DNA of 64,000 bases from Antitrichia curtipendula (Eukaryota; Streptophyta; Bryopsida; Hypnales; Leucodontaceae). Location of the stretch: positions 8,760,696 to 8,824,695 of the forward strand of contig OX579638.1 of NCBI GenBank assembly GCA_951230915.1, read 5' to 3'. This document shows, in pieces, positions 50,000 through 62,176 of the stretch. Position numbers and translations under genes: made by a program. How positions within the stretch are numbered: the stretch's first letter is position 1; every line of letters starts with the position of its first letter. The notes below the pieces were generated by a model. That model was not told the DNA's origin and ran no database searches. It saw nothing but the letters and a program-made list of their open reading frames with translations.

Positions 50000-51412
50000 C
50001 TACTGTGGATGCACGCATTGCATACTCAAGAAAACGCCCAAGCTGTTACATTTTTCGGTGGCAACAACAGCTTCTACAAGCTCCGCCACTTCATCGGCAC
50101 CTTCTTCGTGCCCACTGTTGTCATCAACATCTCCGTATAGTCCCTCTATGTGTAGAACTTGTGACAAATTCTGGACATCCTTGTGTGATTGACCGAATAG
50201 GACATTGTGCAAAATGGCACATGTGAGAATCACGTCAGGTAAAAATGCAACATGTAAATCTGACTTCGTCAATAATTCACAAAAGGTTTGTTTCAGAATC
50301 CCAAAGGCATTTTCCACCACACATCGATCTTTTCGGAGTTTCTTGTTGAAAAGAGTCTCAGCCAAAGACAAATGTACCCCAGATCAGTGTGGAACCATTA
50401 ACCAAAGCAGTAGTGGGTACCCCAAATCCCCGATCAAGTACGGAGAGAAACCTTCAATAGTATGGTCACTTTGCAGCAAGTTGTTATGCATACATAGATC
50501 ATACAAGGAAGATCGTCGGAGCATGCGAGAATCATTTGTCGAATCAGGCATTCCTAGGTAAAGGTCCAAGAAACGTTTATGATTGTCTACAATTGCTTAG
50601 CAGTTTAGGGTATAACCACCGGACTTGAAGTAAAAGTAGTCGACAGGTACATGTTGCGGCTTCGAAATAGAGATATGTGTACTGTCAATTGCTCCTACTA
50701 TGTCTGGTAAACCACAGAGCTCATAGAACTCTTGTTGAGTATGTCGCATGCGCTCACTCGTTGGCCATGTAAGTTCGTGCTGCAAGGTGTCATTGATTGC
50801 GTGGACCACATCCCTAAGTATGGACGATACAGTACTCTTTCCAACAACAAACATTTCGCTGCAAATAAACAGAGAAGCACCGTGAGTCAATTTGAAAAGG
50901 CAACAAGCAACACGGATGAGTACAGGAATCGCCAATCGATAGTTCGTGTTTTTCTTCATCACATGTGGCCAAAGGAGATCTGTCAATGCAAAGATGGCTT
51001 TTTTGGTCATTCTGAACATTTGAATTCACCTGGTGTCATCGTACTCTGTGAGCAAAAACCTGGAGAACCACGTCGTAGATCAAGGCTTAATCCAATACCC
51101 CAAGTCATCATCAGAAAGAATGAAGGAAGTGCACAAGCGAAAATTATGCAAGGCAGCTTGCATTTCTTGTAACGGATCATGACTAGGTTGCCCAAGACAC
51201 TGCACAATGGCTAGAAGAGCATCGATGTCATCATCCTCCTCCAACGAAGGTAATTGTAAAAGTTGTGGAGCACAGAGAAGCTGCAGAAGCATCCAGGCCA
51301 TGTAAGCAACGGCCAATTCTGCGTTCATGTCCCCGGGCATGGTACCGAAGTTGTTTCTGATCCCTACACAAACATAGAAGAAGAGGCTTTCATAAAATTG
51401 ATGGCATTGCAT
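50000..51412 (-). pseudogene. PIF/Harbinger DDE transposase (HARBI1-like), inactivated
   Basis: One reading frame of about 446-470 codons, with the start probably at 51,340 (MPGDMNAEL). Landmarks: the helix-turn-helix region GKSTVSSILRDVVHAI, first Asp in GAIDSTHISI, second Asp in MPDSTNDSRML, and Glu in CVVENAFGILKQTF followed by CAILHNVL. All three catalytic residues are intact. Four in-frame stops interrupt it: TGA at 51,082, TGA at 51,028 (where W is expected before IQMF), TAA at 50,599 and TGA at 50,386. The frame is otherwise continuous with no indel. It is convergent with the Myb-like gene, with a gap of about 440 bp. About 1 kb of leader lies between its start and the right end of the element. 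Confidence 0.9.
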
Positions 51413-52451
51413 CTATTGAAGCATGAGATTGAAGCAACAATAGAGTTGGGGCAAGTGCTGAAATCCTAGACGAACATCAACCGTACTATAGACCACAACA
51501 AATTTTGACAGAGGCTGGTGGGTAGAATTTGAGGGTGCCACAGGCACAAGCAATGAGAAGAAGCCGTATTTCTAAAAGAGAACTGATTGTGCAAGAGACG
51601 GAGCTTCCAAATTGGGGATTCATCATTTACACAGCATTGGATGACCTAGACGACGGAATGGCTAGAAGGAAAAAAAATTGAAGCAAACGTGACTTATAAA
51701 CACGAAATCAGGAAGTGCAGCGAAGACACACTTGTGATTTCGAAGAAGAATTCGAAATGGAAATGGCAAATTCCAAAGGCAGCGGGAAAGAACGGCAAAA
51801 CAGTTTTTTGCACCAAAAACTCTATCGTGTCAACTGTATCGGCAAGTAGTCTGTGTATCTCTGAGAACGCACAATTTCTCAACGTAGAGAAAAAAACCCA
51901 GCGATCACAATTATCAAAGCAGAGCCCACATTGGTAAAGGAAGAGTAGAACTATGTCGCGTGGAACCAAAATTCGAAAGCAGCAATTGCCACAACAGTAG
52001 TTGAAACGTGCTCGAAACCCCGAAAGCAACGCTTCTGTAGAATGTGAAACCAGAAACAGAAATACAAAGCTCCACAGATTCGAACTGGTTGATAACAAAA
52101 TGCAGGTGGAATGGAAACTACATTGAGGAACTTCGATGTTTGTCTTCAGAAAGCAGGAGGTGATTCTAAGGATGTGACGGAGAGCAGTGAAAGAGAAGCT
52201 AGTTCTCATAAAAACTTTTTCGGTGTGACCACCCACAAAGACATGGTTGTCTTATCGGCCGACCTGGCAGATTATGCGAATCCCACCAATCACGTAGTGC
52301 GCTGATGTGAACGGCCCAGTCCTACGTACATCCATCTAAATCGCTTTTTCACAGAAAATAAAAACCCCTAAAAATCCACTTTTCCCGGAAAGAACGCAGG
52401 ACTCTTAGTCCTTACCACCGAAGCTCCGTAAAGCCAGGTGAGAATGGACTA
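51413..52451. other. Right arm of the PIF/Harbinger element
   Basis: Presumed promoter and leader of the transposase gene. A 180-codon minus frame (51,694-52,236) is rich in F, C and L with no recognisable features and is not called. Confidence 0.35.
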
Positions 52452-52918
52452 TAAGCTGAGGACTGCAGAGTTACTCCGAATTGCATAAATGATAGCCAGT
52501 CCGTAACCATTGAAGATAGCCAACTCACTGATCCAAAAAGGGGTGGAAACTAGTTTTTGCTCATTTTAGACGGTCTCTACAGCTTTGTTTTGGGGGAAGA
52601 TGCTTCCACAAGTACTTTTATGCAGAGACTTAACCGAGAACTCTACTAAAATAAAATAAATGACCTCAAGTTAGATGCATTCTCATATTGAAGAGCTGAA
52701 AATATAGGAAGACTTTGCTACAATGTTAAATAATAATAATAAATGAAAGTCAAAAATAGTAATGCAGTTACTGCATCTTTTGAGCTCATTGTCATCGTTA
52801 AATCGTTGGCTCATGCTCAATTCCTCACAACTTCATCAGATATGCGATGGAGCTCTATTATGTTCATATTCAAGATATGAACGAGCTAATAATTTCAAAT
52901 CCGACAGTATCTATTTAG

Positions 52919-55900
52919 TTAGTAGCTGTCCTCCTCAGTATCAGGTCTCCGGATATAGTAGCGAAGAGCATTCGTCAAAACCTATACAAGGAAAGAAAAA
53001 ACGTTCAGTTTTAAAAAATGCTGTTGACAACCTCCTCCCCTGGCCTGTAGGGTTCAAAGCGAGTAAACATGCTAATATGTCATCAAATATAGAAAGGACA
53101 ATTTCTAGAATCACAGGTAATTATGCACTTCCGTCATAAAAAGGTACCCAACTCACCTCCTCCATAGATGGACTTAAATGATCGCCGTGATAGGTCACAT
53201 AAAACTTGTCCTTAGCGACTAGGCCCTGCCATTCAAGTTCCATCCGAGATAATTGTACGCCATCAAAAAAAATACTCGTATAAGATCTCAAACAACATAC
53301 CAATGAGCAGATTAGTGAAAACAGTTATGATTAACAGAAGTTCTGCTAAGGAAACTCACCTCTGTGTCAATCTCCGCAGACTCTACATAAATGCTAATGT
53401 CGCAGATGATCTTAAGGATTTCAAGCAGCAAGCCTGGCCTGTCCGCAGTCTCAACAGATAAAAGACTGCAAGCACTGATTCAATTAAGCATCATCTCTAC
53501 AAAAATGTGCAGAAGCATCGTAGATGACTGAATATCGAACTATAAACAGGAGGATTGCAGAGCGCAAAGATAATGTCAGAACTGCTAAGAAATATAAAAT
53601 CAACAGGGTCCTGCCGATACCTTCGCGGACCATCCCTTGTAATAGTGATATGAGTAGCCACATCCACATCAAGCTGCACGCACAATGTTCTAATTTATCC
53701 CAACAATGGACACCCAAACGTTTATTCTAGTGGGCAAAAACTATTACCCCGGCTAGTTCACGTCACATGTTTGACATCCGACAATCAAAAACGTAGAAAA
53801 TCTTCGAGCAAACACATCAGAAACCTAGGATACTTGCATCAGAAAGACTATGAACTCCAAGTGTGAAGGACCACTTTGAGTCATTACTGGCGTCGGAAAA
53901 GGGACATCATGATTCACAGCAAAAATTAAACAGAGAAAATGGTGAGCGGAAGCACTACCTCCTGCCTTGGTGAATACCCCCCAAAAGCAACTCCCATGGC
54001 CAACTGCTCACTGGATTCCTACAGTCCCTCACATGCGTAGACAGAAAACCATTAGTTCAAAATAATAACGAGCACAATTATGTATTTTAATATGAGTACA
54101 TAAGGGGTTTCAAAAAAATCAAAGGCGCAACCCATTCGAGACTGAAACCACAAGGGATTCTAAATGTTTGAATAAAATCGAGCAGAACCTAATGCATCCA
54201 TATAATTGACTATAGAGTGGCAGCGTAACTCATGTCATCCAACTGAAGATCAAATTCTGATCGACGAAGCAGACAGAATGCGGCCATTGTAAGTATGACA
54301 CAGAATTGAGACGTTCATACAGGATGGTACTGGAGCAGATTGTTGATGATAGTGAGCCGTATGGCTTCCAGCACCTCAGGATCGTCCACTTTCTTATTGT
54401 TATCCCTGCCAGAATCAGATACTATATTATGATGTATCAGAGAACACGTCGCAGTACTCGGAAACAATCAGATTGATGTTCTGTAACACCGCAAAGAGAA
54501 TACTCAGGATTAAAGAGTTGTGATCGAGAAATAGAGTCTCTCAGAGAATCAAGTCCAATCTAAACATATAATTTTGAAAAGGCAGGATTGCAAATAGCTG
54601 AACATACGCTCGAGTCACTAGAAACTTTTTTCGCCGCATATTAGAACCTTCTGTGGTGACAACTCCCTTGATAACATTGAGTCCAAGGTCCTTAAGAGCC
54701 TTTATCTGCAAATGATGTAAGATCTACAATGAGCGCGCGACAAGATATTCCTACAACAATTTCGAGCAACCAAATAAGACAAATTGTGAGGATGCCCCAC
54801 AAACGCGCTGAGGGCTACTTAACTTCTCAATCACATACAGGTTCATTCACAGAAAGCTATTTGGTAACTGTGGATAGGGACAACAAATTAACCTTTGTAT
54901 ATAGGAAATAAAAAAATAAAAAATGCAAAGCAACAAGATGTGAGGGTCATCCAACCGTGTCAAGGAGGGCACCGAGTCTGTCCCCGAAGCTAATCTCTAC
55001 AATTGTGGCGTCGGCATCTGAATCCTGATCAATCAGAACAATTGGTTTTGGCTCTAACTTGCCCTCAGCTTGAATGGCCTGAAAGACCACATACATCTCT
55101 GACAGTCAGATAAAAAATTCACCGTACTGAGTTAAAGATATGCCGTTTTAAGAAAACAATTTGAAGATCCTTCACAAGAAACTAAACACAAAACATGTTA
55201 TGCGGACGTAGCACACGGAATGGTTGTAAATGCAATGCCGTGAGGAATCTGAACACGAATGCCAGAATTCAAATGTACTATATGCAGTCTTTGATTTTCC
55301 ATACCATAGAGCCCAAGACTCCTGCTGAATCAGCTGATGCATAGCGCTCCAGTCTGCAAGAATTATCAATATCAATAGTCGATACTCTAATGCCGTTCGA
55401 CTTGGAACAAGAGCCGCCACTAATATATTACTACATGTATGTGGCTGTAATGGATCATTTAAACTAAATGTCAAATAAGTAAATAAAATAAACAGACTCT
55501 GTTTCTTCGTAACATTTTTATTAAGCATACAGAGCTATAATTCTCCAAGATAATTTTTCTTGCCATCCAAACTCAATCAGTAGGTCCAGGTATGCCCATA
55601 AACTGTGAGCGGAATTAGCTGAGAGTAGAGTTCACGAAAATAAAAGTCCTGGGTTGTCTTGCTGAATTCTAATTTGATAAATCAGTGGCAGAATTCGACA
55701 TTGCTAGCTATAATTGCAAATTGAACAAGTCAGTCCAACGACACAAACCGTCACATCACATTTGAGGATGCCAAAATTACTGGAAGAAGCAAACGGGCAA
55801 CCCATAGGAAGCCAAATATTCATTGTCCCGCATTCATAGCTAATCTCAGGCGACAAAGACAGGATGACAAAAATCACAATTCCGAGATGAACTACGTATT

Positions 55901-56193
55901 AAACTACACATAACAAAAACGTCCCAGAATTCAAGAATCACGGACCGCCTGCATCAGAAGATACGAGTAAGGGCGGAAATGGGGAAAGCATATGTATCCA
56001 CGGTGGCGTCAACGACAACAAACCTCCGGCTTCCAAAGCCGCTTGGCAGAGATACCACCAAAGGTCCCGTCCGACACCGATGCAGACTAGCACCGGAAAT
56101 GCTGATGACGCGGTCACCTTGTTGTCCCCAAAACAACGCAGGCTGCTGCACCAGCACCCGCGGGGACGTTGTGGCCATCGTCAGTGCAGCCAT
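52919..56193 (-). CDS. ACR11: Chloroplast double-ACT-domain protein (ACR11/ACR12 type)
   Basis: Plastid regulatory protein with two ACT domains, which bind small ligands such as amino acids. Arabidopsis ACR11 has been linked to chloroplast nitrogen assimilation (GS2/Fd-GOGAT). Ten exons give 291 residues, close to the 290 of Arabidopsis: 56193-56024, 55353-55305, 55078-54956, 54705-54608, 54405-54321, 54018-53959, 53673-53621, 53465-53360, 53225-53157, 52981-52919. All are GT-AG with consistent phases. Residues 1 to about 57 are a Ser/Arg-rich transit-peptide-like leader. ACT1 (about 97-175) includes [20 protein letters not shown] and [12 protein letters not shown]. The linker has [12 protein letters not shown]2 (about 213-285) has [30 protein letters not shown] and the end [13 protein letters not shown]. 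The exon 1 donor (AG followed by GTTTGT) is the least certain junction. ACR11 versus ACR12 is not resolved. Confidence 0.93.
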
Positions 56194-56449
56194 CTCTCCT
56201 CCCACTCCACAAATTCCGATACTGCAGTGGAATTCCACGAACTGCGAGCGACCTCCTGGATAGCAAAGGCGGGTCTCTTCGTAACCCTTGAACGACGAGC
56301 CGGTCACCGTGGAAATGATCTGTTTGGGTACCGTGGGAATTGTTGGCTTAGAAAAATGCAAAAAGCATTTATTGGAAATCAAAACACTGTAGAAGACCTT
56401 CCCTTTTTACACAAACATATAAGGTAACAGGCTTGAGAATAGTTCGGGC
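56194..56449 (-). promoter_or_regulatory. Probable leader/promoter of the ACR11-like gene
   Basis: Short moderate-GC region before family B repeat sequence begins. No specific element is assigned. Confidence 0.3.
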
Positions 56450-56745
56450 ATTAAGAACCGCCCACCTGTAAAATGTACACGATTTGTACATGCTGTTTTT
56501 TCATAGCCTTCACTGATGTACAAACAGTGTACATTTCAGGGGTGGACGATTTTGGAGCCCTATGCCAGTTCAACTTCAAAATTTCATAATTAATTTCAAA
56601 AAGCTCCAAAAAATATGAAACGACTTAGGTTAGATGCCAAATCCACTTCTCTTTCAAGGAAAATTTACTAAAAAATATTTCAAGAAGTTTTGCCTTCCCA
56701 AAATTCAGTTTTAGCTCTTAGGTGGGTGATTTCTGGACTTGTTAC
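56450..56745. mobile_element. Family B MITE-like repeat
   Basis: It begins near TA-AGAACCGCCCACC and ends GTTACC-TTA. It contains the family motifs 'aaaatgtacacgatttgtac', 'gtgtacatttcagg' and 'aaatatgaaacgacttag', which also occurs at 12,808 and 61,470 (reverse complement). Boundaries are approximate. Confidence 0.5.
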
Positions 56746-58568
56746 CTTAGTTGCACTTATGTCTTGCATGGAGAGATTCTTTGTCATTCATTGGCCAGAA
56801 AACGTCTTTAGCGTTGTTTATGGGTTAACCTACGAGTGCACATGGTCTGCACTTGGATGATTTCAAGAACGCACATGGCCCACACTTGGATGATTTAAAA
56901 TCGGAGCAATATTGGGGTAATTTTTTATTTATAAATTTTGGAGGATTCTTTAAATAGGAGTTGTACACCTTCTTCAAGAATGAATCTTCTATGAAGAATG
57001 AAAAGTTGTAGAGTGAAAAGAGGAGCCAATTAAAGTAGTATACTCAAAAAGGGACCATTTAAGGGTTTGTCCACCTTTTTGCATAAATTTTCATGAATAT
57101 AAATACTTTAACACATATTTATGAGAAAGAAATATAGATGCCAAATGTAACACAAATGGTTTCATATTTTTTGAAGTACTTTTGAATTAGTCATGAATTT
57201 TCACATATTTTTGTTGTGGATACCTATTTGTGACTTTAGGTCTCCCAAAATGTTTCCACTTGCAACGGATGACAAATGCATTTTTGTATGCATGGAATGC
57301 ATTTACAAGCATCTATTGTTCAAAATTTTAATGTCTAGTCCTTAGAGGGCTAAACTTTATTTTCAAGCACAATACACAAAACTTAAAACTTGATAACCAA
57401 AGAGTGAAATAAAATGGAGAGATCATATACAACACGAACTAAAACAAAAATTGAAAGGTCAAGTGCAATTGGAGACTAAACAATAAGAACACATGGACAT
57501 TGGATCTATAGGTAGAAAATTAGATTTGAAAGATTTGAAACACAATAGAAAACTAGATTTGAAAGATCAACTTTATTGGACAAATGAAGCAAATGGACAT
57601 AAGTTTAAACATGTGTCTTTCTAATCCCAAGTTTAAAAGATGTCCCCCGCCCTCTTTTCTATTTCTTATTGCTTTGATTTTTACGCTACAATTTATTTAC
57701 AAGAATTTGAATTTGGTAGTATTCATTGCTTCTAGTGATATAAAAGCCTTTCCTTTTTTCAAAAGATTAACATATCACGGGTTGGCAAGAACTCGACACA
57801 CGTACTTAAATTTGTGAAATGAGTCATGCAACAATTAGATGGATATGCATGAAGTAGAGTTTTGAGTTTAAGATTTCAATTTGGAATTATAGTTGACATT
57901 CTAAAGTTTCTCATTGCTTGTTGTTCTGTAGAAGGATTGTGATTCTTGCGGTGATAGGGATCATGTCCAACAAGTGAGTCATTTTGACTTGTGAATACTT
58001 GTTACTTTGATATCAAATGCAATATTGGATCATACTCTGATTATGATGCAATGACATGATGTGACAAATTGGATGCAAGGATGATTAAAAGCAAACACTC
58101 CTTAAAGCATTTGTGTTCATGAAGTATATGGAATTTTATGCTAGTTGGCAATTTGCACTATAATAGTTTTTTGCATAATAATATAGCACCTTTTGAAGTG
58201 TCAATGAAGATTTATTTAATAGATCAAATTTATGCCAAATTATAGTTAATCTAGCAAAGCTTTGTCATATGAAGACAATGGTTTATTGGCTAAGGAACTT
58301 ATTGTTGGGTTTAATTTTGCAAAAAAGATTCCTTTTCATAACAATTTAGGATATGATCAAAATGGATTCTCTTGATGACATTATCTAATTTCATGGGCAT
58401 ATTCATTAAAATGGCAAATTTTATAGCTTCAAATATAAGAAGTTCAAATTACCAAGAATAAAATTATCTTTCAAGGGAATAAATTTAAAGTTCAACAAAC
58501 AACGTGAGGTTTTGGTTGGGCAACTCCCTAGTCATAAAGTCTCTAGTCATAGGCCTTTACCACGGGCA
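56746..58568. other. AT-rich DNA with a partial family B repeat, no gene
   Basis: 57,030-57,250 resembles the right part of family B at 63,137-63,330 ('gtccacctttttgcataaat', 'gagaaagaaatatagatgcc'). It holds a single TTAA ('gaccatttaagggtttgtcc' at 57,055) where the 62.2-63.5 kb copy carries a family A insertion. The rest shows no signal. Confidence 0.45.
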
Positions 58569-59484
58569 TTAACCCCTAAAGTCCCATTGTCCCCTCAGGG
58601 GACAAAATTGATTTTGGATAGGCTTCTATGGTCTCAATATTTGTCATAATTTTTTGATTTTTTTTGTAAAAATAGATTAAAACATTAGCTTTCCAAAAAT
58701 ATAATTTTCATTTCAATTGAAGCCTATGAGCTAAAGTTATGGAATAAAAAGTCTTTTTTTTAGTTCAACAGGTAGAAAAAAACTTTAAAATTTTTTATTT
58801 AAAATTTTATAATTTAATTTTTCGTATAGATTATATTTTGATGTACATGGGAAGCTTTGATTTATTCCATTTGGATTTGTTATGTGAAAGTTATGGACAA
58901 TCTTTTTTTATAATGGCAATCAAAGCATCTTCTTGAAAAAATAACTCGTAGGATTCATTTCTGACCTCAATTTTTACAAGTTTTCAAAAAAATAAATTCT
59001 ATAAGGTTAAAATCTCTTGCTAGAGCAATCTCACCATCAAGATTAGTGTATTTTAATTATATCTTAGAGCTATTAACAACTTAGATTTTCCTTCAATCTT
59101 GAACCTATTTTTATTTAGCAATCTTTTATTGAGTGAAAAAAAATTCTTTTCTAAAATTTTTTCCTAGATTATTAGCTCAATTCTTTATTATATAAAATTA
59201 GAAATTCAAAATCAGTAAAGAAAAAAATTATGAGTTATGAAGGTTCAAAGCCAAAAAATGTAGTTGAGCAAGGTGCAAAAAAACTTGTTTCCTTCACTTT
59301 AAACGCAAATATCTTGCAATCGACACGGTCAAAGTTTGTGAAATTTCTTCCACACATTCTTATACTACTCTAGTACAAGGTCCTATGGTTAGATATGCAA
59401 AACAAACAATAAAACTTTTTTTTTGCTCTTTGCTATAGAAATAGTAGTTTTGAGTGGTATTTGACTTATGACTTTAGGGGTTAA
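58569..59484. mobile_element. Family A element, copy 9 (subfamily A2)
   Basis: 916 bp from TTAACCCCTAAAGTCCC to GACTTTAGGGGTTAA. The left subterminal region contains a small palindrome, GTCCCCTCAGGGGAC. Core text is shared with copies 7, 8 and 10. Confidence 0.87.
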
Positions 59485-59644
59485 TTTCAAGCAATTCTAC
59501 GAATATAACAAAAATGACCATTACCTTGGAATACAACCATTTTTTGAGAAAGTTTAGAATGATTTGAGAGTGAATTAGCAATGTACAATATTTGCAGTGT
59601 CTCATGTTAGAGTCTCATGTCCAATTGATTTGATGACTATAAGA

Positions 59645-59924
59645 CATTAGATGATTTTTGGGGGGTTTGGAGGGCCGTTTTGGGCCTGTTCCCGGCGATG
59701 TTCCCTTGGCAGCAAAATAACGGCCTCTGTCAGAAAAAAAAATTTGAAAAAAAAATCTTAAAATCTTAAAATGGAAAAACAAGATGAACAAATTTTTTTT
59801 TTGTATGACATGATAGTTGCTTGGCCACGTCATGTAGCTGCTGCGACGCAGTTCTAGACAGTTTCAGAGTCTAGGAACCCTGGGGAACTCGCAGCCCTCC
59901 ACAGGGGCTGAATAACATGTAATG
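59645..59924. mobile_element. Family C MITE, copy e
   Basis: 280 bp from CATTAGATG to CATGTAATG, opposite in orientation to copies b and c. It contains 'ggagggccgttttgggcctg', GCCACGTCATG and 'ctcgcagccctccacagggg'. The flanks show no evident duplication. Confidence 0.8.
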
Positions 59925-60339
59925 ATAGTAACTAGAGTTTGATAGTAGAGATGAAATAGATCTTATCTTTGGGGTGGGGTGGGTGGGGTGAAAGCAACAT
60001 TTTGGAACACATCCTTGTCCCATGCCACAATTCATTTTCTGATTTAAAATGGTTACAAAGTTTACACAATACTGTAGATGGATGTCCTAAGTTGACAAAT
60101 TCACTCAAGTTCATTTAGGTTTCCAATTAGGGTTTCAATTAGGTTTCCAATTAGGTTTCCGATGAACATGAATAGCATGAGAGGCAATGGGAAATAAGTT
60201 CACCCCATTTCAGAGAATTCCTAGCTCACCCCATTCAGTTTCTTCATCCACATTTGGCTTCTTCATCCATGGCACATGGGACAAAACTTGGTTTGCTTTT
60301 GGGGGATAGATATTAACATGCACACATGTCTCATGTCCT
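59925..60339. other. Intergenic DNA with a short tandem repeat
   Basis: About 60,117-60,161 has four degenerate units of 'aggtttccaatt'. No gene is seen. Confidence 0.4.
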
Positions 60340-60951
60340 AAGGTAGGAGGCTCTTAAATCATGCACCTAAGCAAAAAGAGAGCTCTGTACAGAAGTGTGT
60401 GCATCTGTTGATGTTGTGAAAATTTCAGGACATGCACAAGTGAGAGAGGATTCAAATGACAATTTTTCAAGAATTTTTTGAGTGCAACTGAATTAAATAG
60501 GGAATTTCAAACAGACATGGCTGTAGGGCGCTATTTGAGTTCCTAGGCTACAATTATGACAATTGCAAGCATGCCTTTGCTCATGAAAACTGCATCCAAA
60601 AAATAATGCAACGTATGTCTTGATTGGTTCTTTGACGTCCTAAAAGCAAGCACTTATTATTCTAAAAACATCCAATGACTCGTCATAAAAGGCATACCCT
60701 CTGGAAAGCCTTAGAAACCCTATGTCTTAGTCTGTAGTTTTTTATGCTCATTCTAATATGAACTAGGAGAATACCAAATTCCTCTTAAAACAGTACCAAT
60801 GCTAAGGTCTTAATTGTTTCAAAATCATGCATGTTGATTGTCATTTTTTGAATATTAAAAGCATCTGCTAGTTTCAGAATTGTCATGATTGATTTTAACC
60901 CCCTATATGGTCGATTGTAAATGACCATTGAAAATTCGAGCCTCCTACCTT
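60340..60951. mobile_element. Family B-like MITE, 612 bp, TA-flanked
   Basis: The left end (T)AAGGTAGGAGGCTC and the reverse complement of the right end GAGCCTCCTACCTT(A) form a 14-bp perfect inverted repeat with TA on both sides. No coding capacity. Confidence 0.65.
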
Positions 60952-61166
60952 ACTAGACACTTCTTTTTTTTCATAATTTTGGACAAAAATTGGATATATA
61001 CAAATACTTTAAAAACAACATGGGATAACATACATTTGTACATCCATATCCGTATAGATTGAGCATTGGTATTGTGGCATGAGGCAAGTCACAGGACACG
61101 TGGTTCACAAATTTTTGGGTGATCACTTTAGTAGAGATGAACTGTAATGGTGGTATTTGATTGCAG

Positions 61167-61265
61167 GCCAGCAAGGGTGACAACTGGGACAAGACCAAAG
61201 CCACTGACGCAGCCCAGGCTGCACGAGACCGAGCCCAGAAAAAGTCCGGTGACACTCCCACACAG
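61167..61265 (+). CDS. Isolated LEA-like exon
   Basis: A 33-codon phase 0-0 exon between a good acceptor (TTGATTGCAG) and a donor (CAG followed by GTATTT). It reads ASKGDNWDKTKATDAAQAAR, then DRAQKKSGDTPTQ: hydrophilic, rich in K, A, D and Q, with the DAAQAARDRAQ pattern typical of late embryogenesis abundant (LEA group 3-like) helical repeats. GC content and codon use contrast sharply with the repeats around it. Flanking exons are not convincingly found. A possible 3' exon near 61,939 would add only about 11 residues before a stop. It may be a real small stress gene with repeat-filled introns, or a captured exon. Confidence 0.45.
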
Positions 61266-61344
61266 GTATTTGTTAATCCCAAACTACAACACCTCTAAAT
61301 TCCATGAAGCTTGTTCCCTTAAATTTTGGAATAATTAAGGTAAC

Positions 61345-61650
61345 TAAGGTAACCTGCTCTTAAAGCGACCATTTAAGAGCTGTTTGCCTTTTCGGGGAAC
61401 CTAAACTCCTTGAAATAATTTTCAGTTAATTTTTAGAGGAAGAAAAATGAAATTGGCATCTAACCCAAGTCGTTTCATATTTTTTGGACCTTTGTGAAAT
61501 TAGTTACAAATTTTTGAAGTTAAAACGCAGTGGTCATTAAAACCGACCACCTCCTGAAATGTACACCTTTGATACATTGAAGAAAGCAAAATGTACCTCT
61601 GTGCCATGTTCGGTTTTAGAACCCGCTCGCTTTTAGAGCAGACTACCTTA
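61345..61650. mobile_element. Family B MITE, 306 bp, TA-flanked
   Basis: The left end TA-AGGTAACCTGCTCTTAAAG resembles the reverse complement of the right end CTTTTAGAGCAGACTACCT-TA. It contains 'gaaatgtacacctttgatac' and 'gaccatttaagagc', the latter with a single unoccupied TTTAA. Confidence 0.65.
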
Positions 61651-62176
61651 CACCTGAATGCACACGCTACCTAAAATTGTGCACTACAGATTCTTGTCTA
61701 AAATGTACTCCCATTGTTCACGAGATTCTGTGATCGCTTTCAGGAACACCTATTTTCAGCACTTTGAAAATTCATAATTTATTCATGGTTACGGTGTCTA
61801 AAGAATGCATCCTAAGAGAATCTAAAATCCCCTATTCACTACCAAGAGAACCCCACAAAAAGTTTTCCAATATCATAATGGGAACCATGCTGAATTGCTT
61901 ATTTGTGCGATTTTAGGATTAGTTACCTTACTTTGTCTAGCAGCGACAACAACTGATACTGGTGGGTCTTTTATGACAACAGTGATATTGGAGTGCTAAT
62001 GGAGGCTCATCAAACAAAGTGACCAGCAAATGTGAACAGTATGTACAAACTTGAATCACTTGTAGCATCGATTTGCCATGTGTTTTGGCAATGCCCTTTT
62101 CTTCCACATGGTGTGCTGAACTTGCAACCCATAGCAGTGATATGTTTTCGTAAAACTAAGTTAGTGCATTCACTGG
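61651..62176. other. Dispersed repeat sequence, no gene seen
   Basis: 61,755-61,930 resembles 1,230-1,400 and 45,370-45,460. 61,930-62,050 may contain a terminal exon of the LEA-like gene, but the evidence is weak. Confidence 0.3.

Larger units (their letters stand above)
46650..52451. mobile_element. Complete PIF/Harbinger transposon, 5.8 kb
   Basis: The left end (A)GGTCCATTCTCACCTGGCC and the reverse complement of the right end, (TA)GTCCATTCTCACCTGGCT, are inverted repeats. They continue through TTACGG and are flanked by the 3-bp TAA at 46,647-46,649 and 52,452-52,454. A TWA target duplication is the PIF/Harbinger hallmark. It contains the two genes expected of the superfamily, a Myb/SANT-like protein and a DDE transposase, in convergent order. 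Both reading frames carry nonsense codons, so this copy is not autonomous. It sits about 470 bp downstream of the ACR11-like gene. Confidence 0.9.

Noticed and set aside
51694..52236. 180-codon minus frame in the PIF/Harbinger right arm
   Set aside because: F/C/L-rich translation without domain; position fits transposase leader or terminus sequence.
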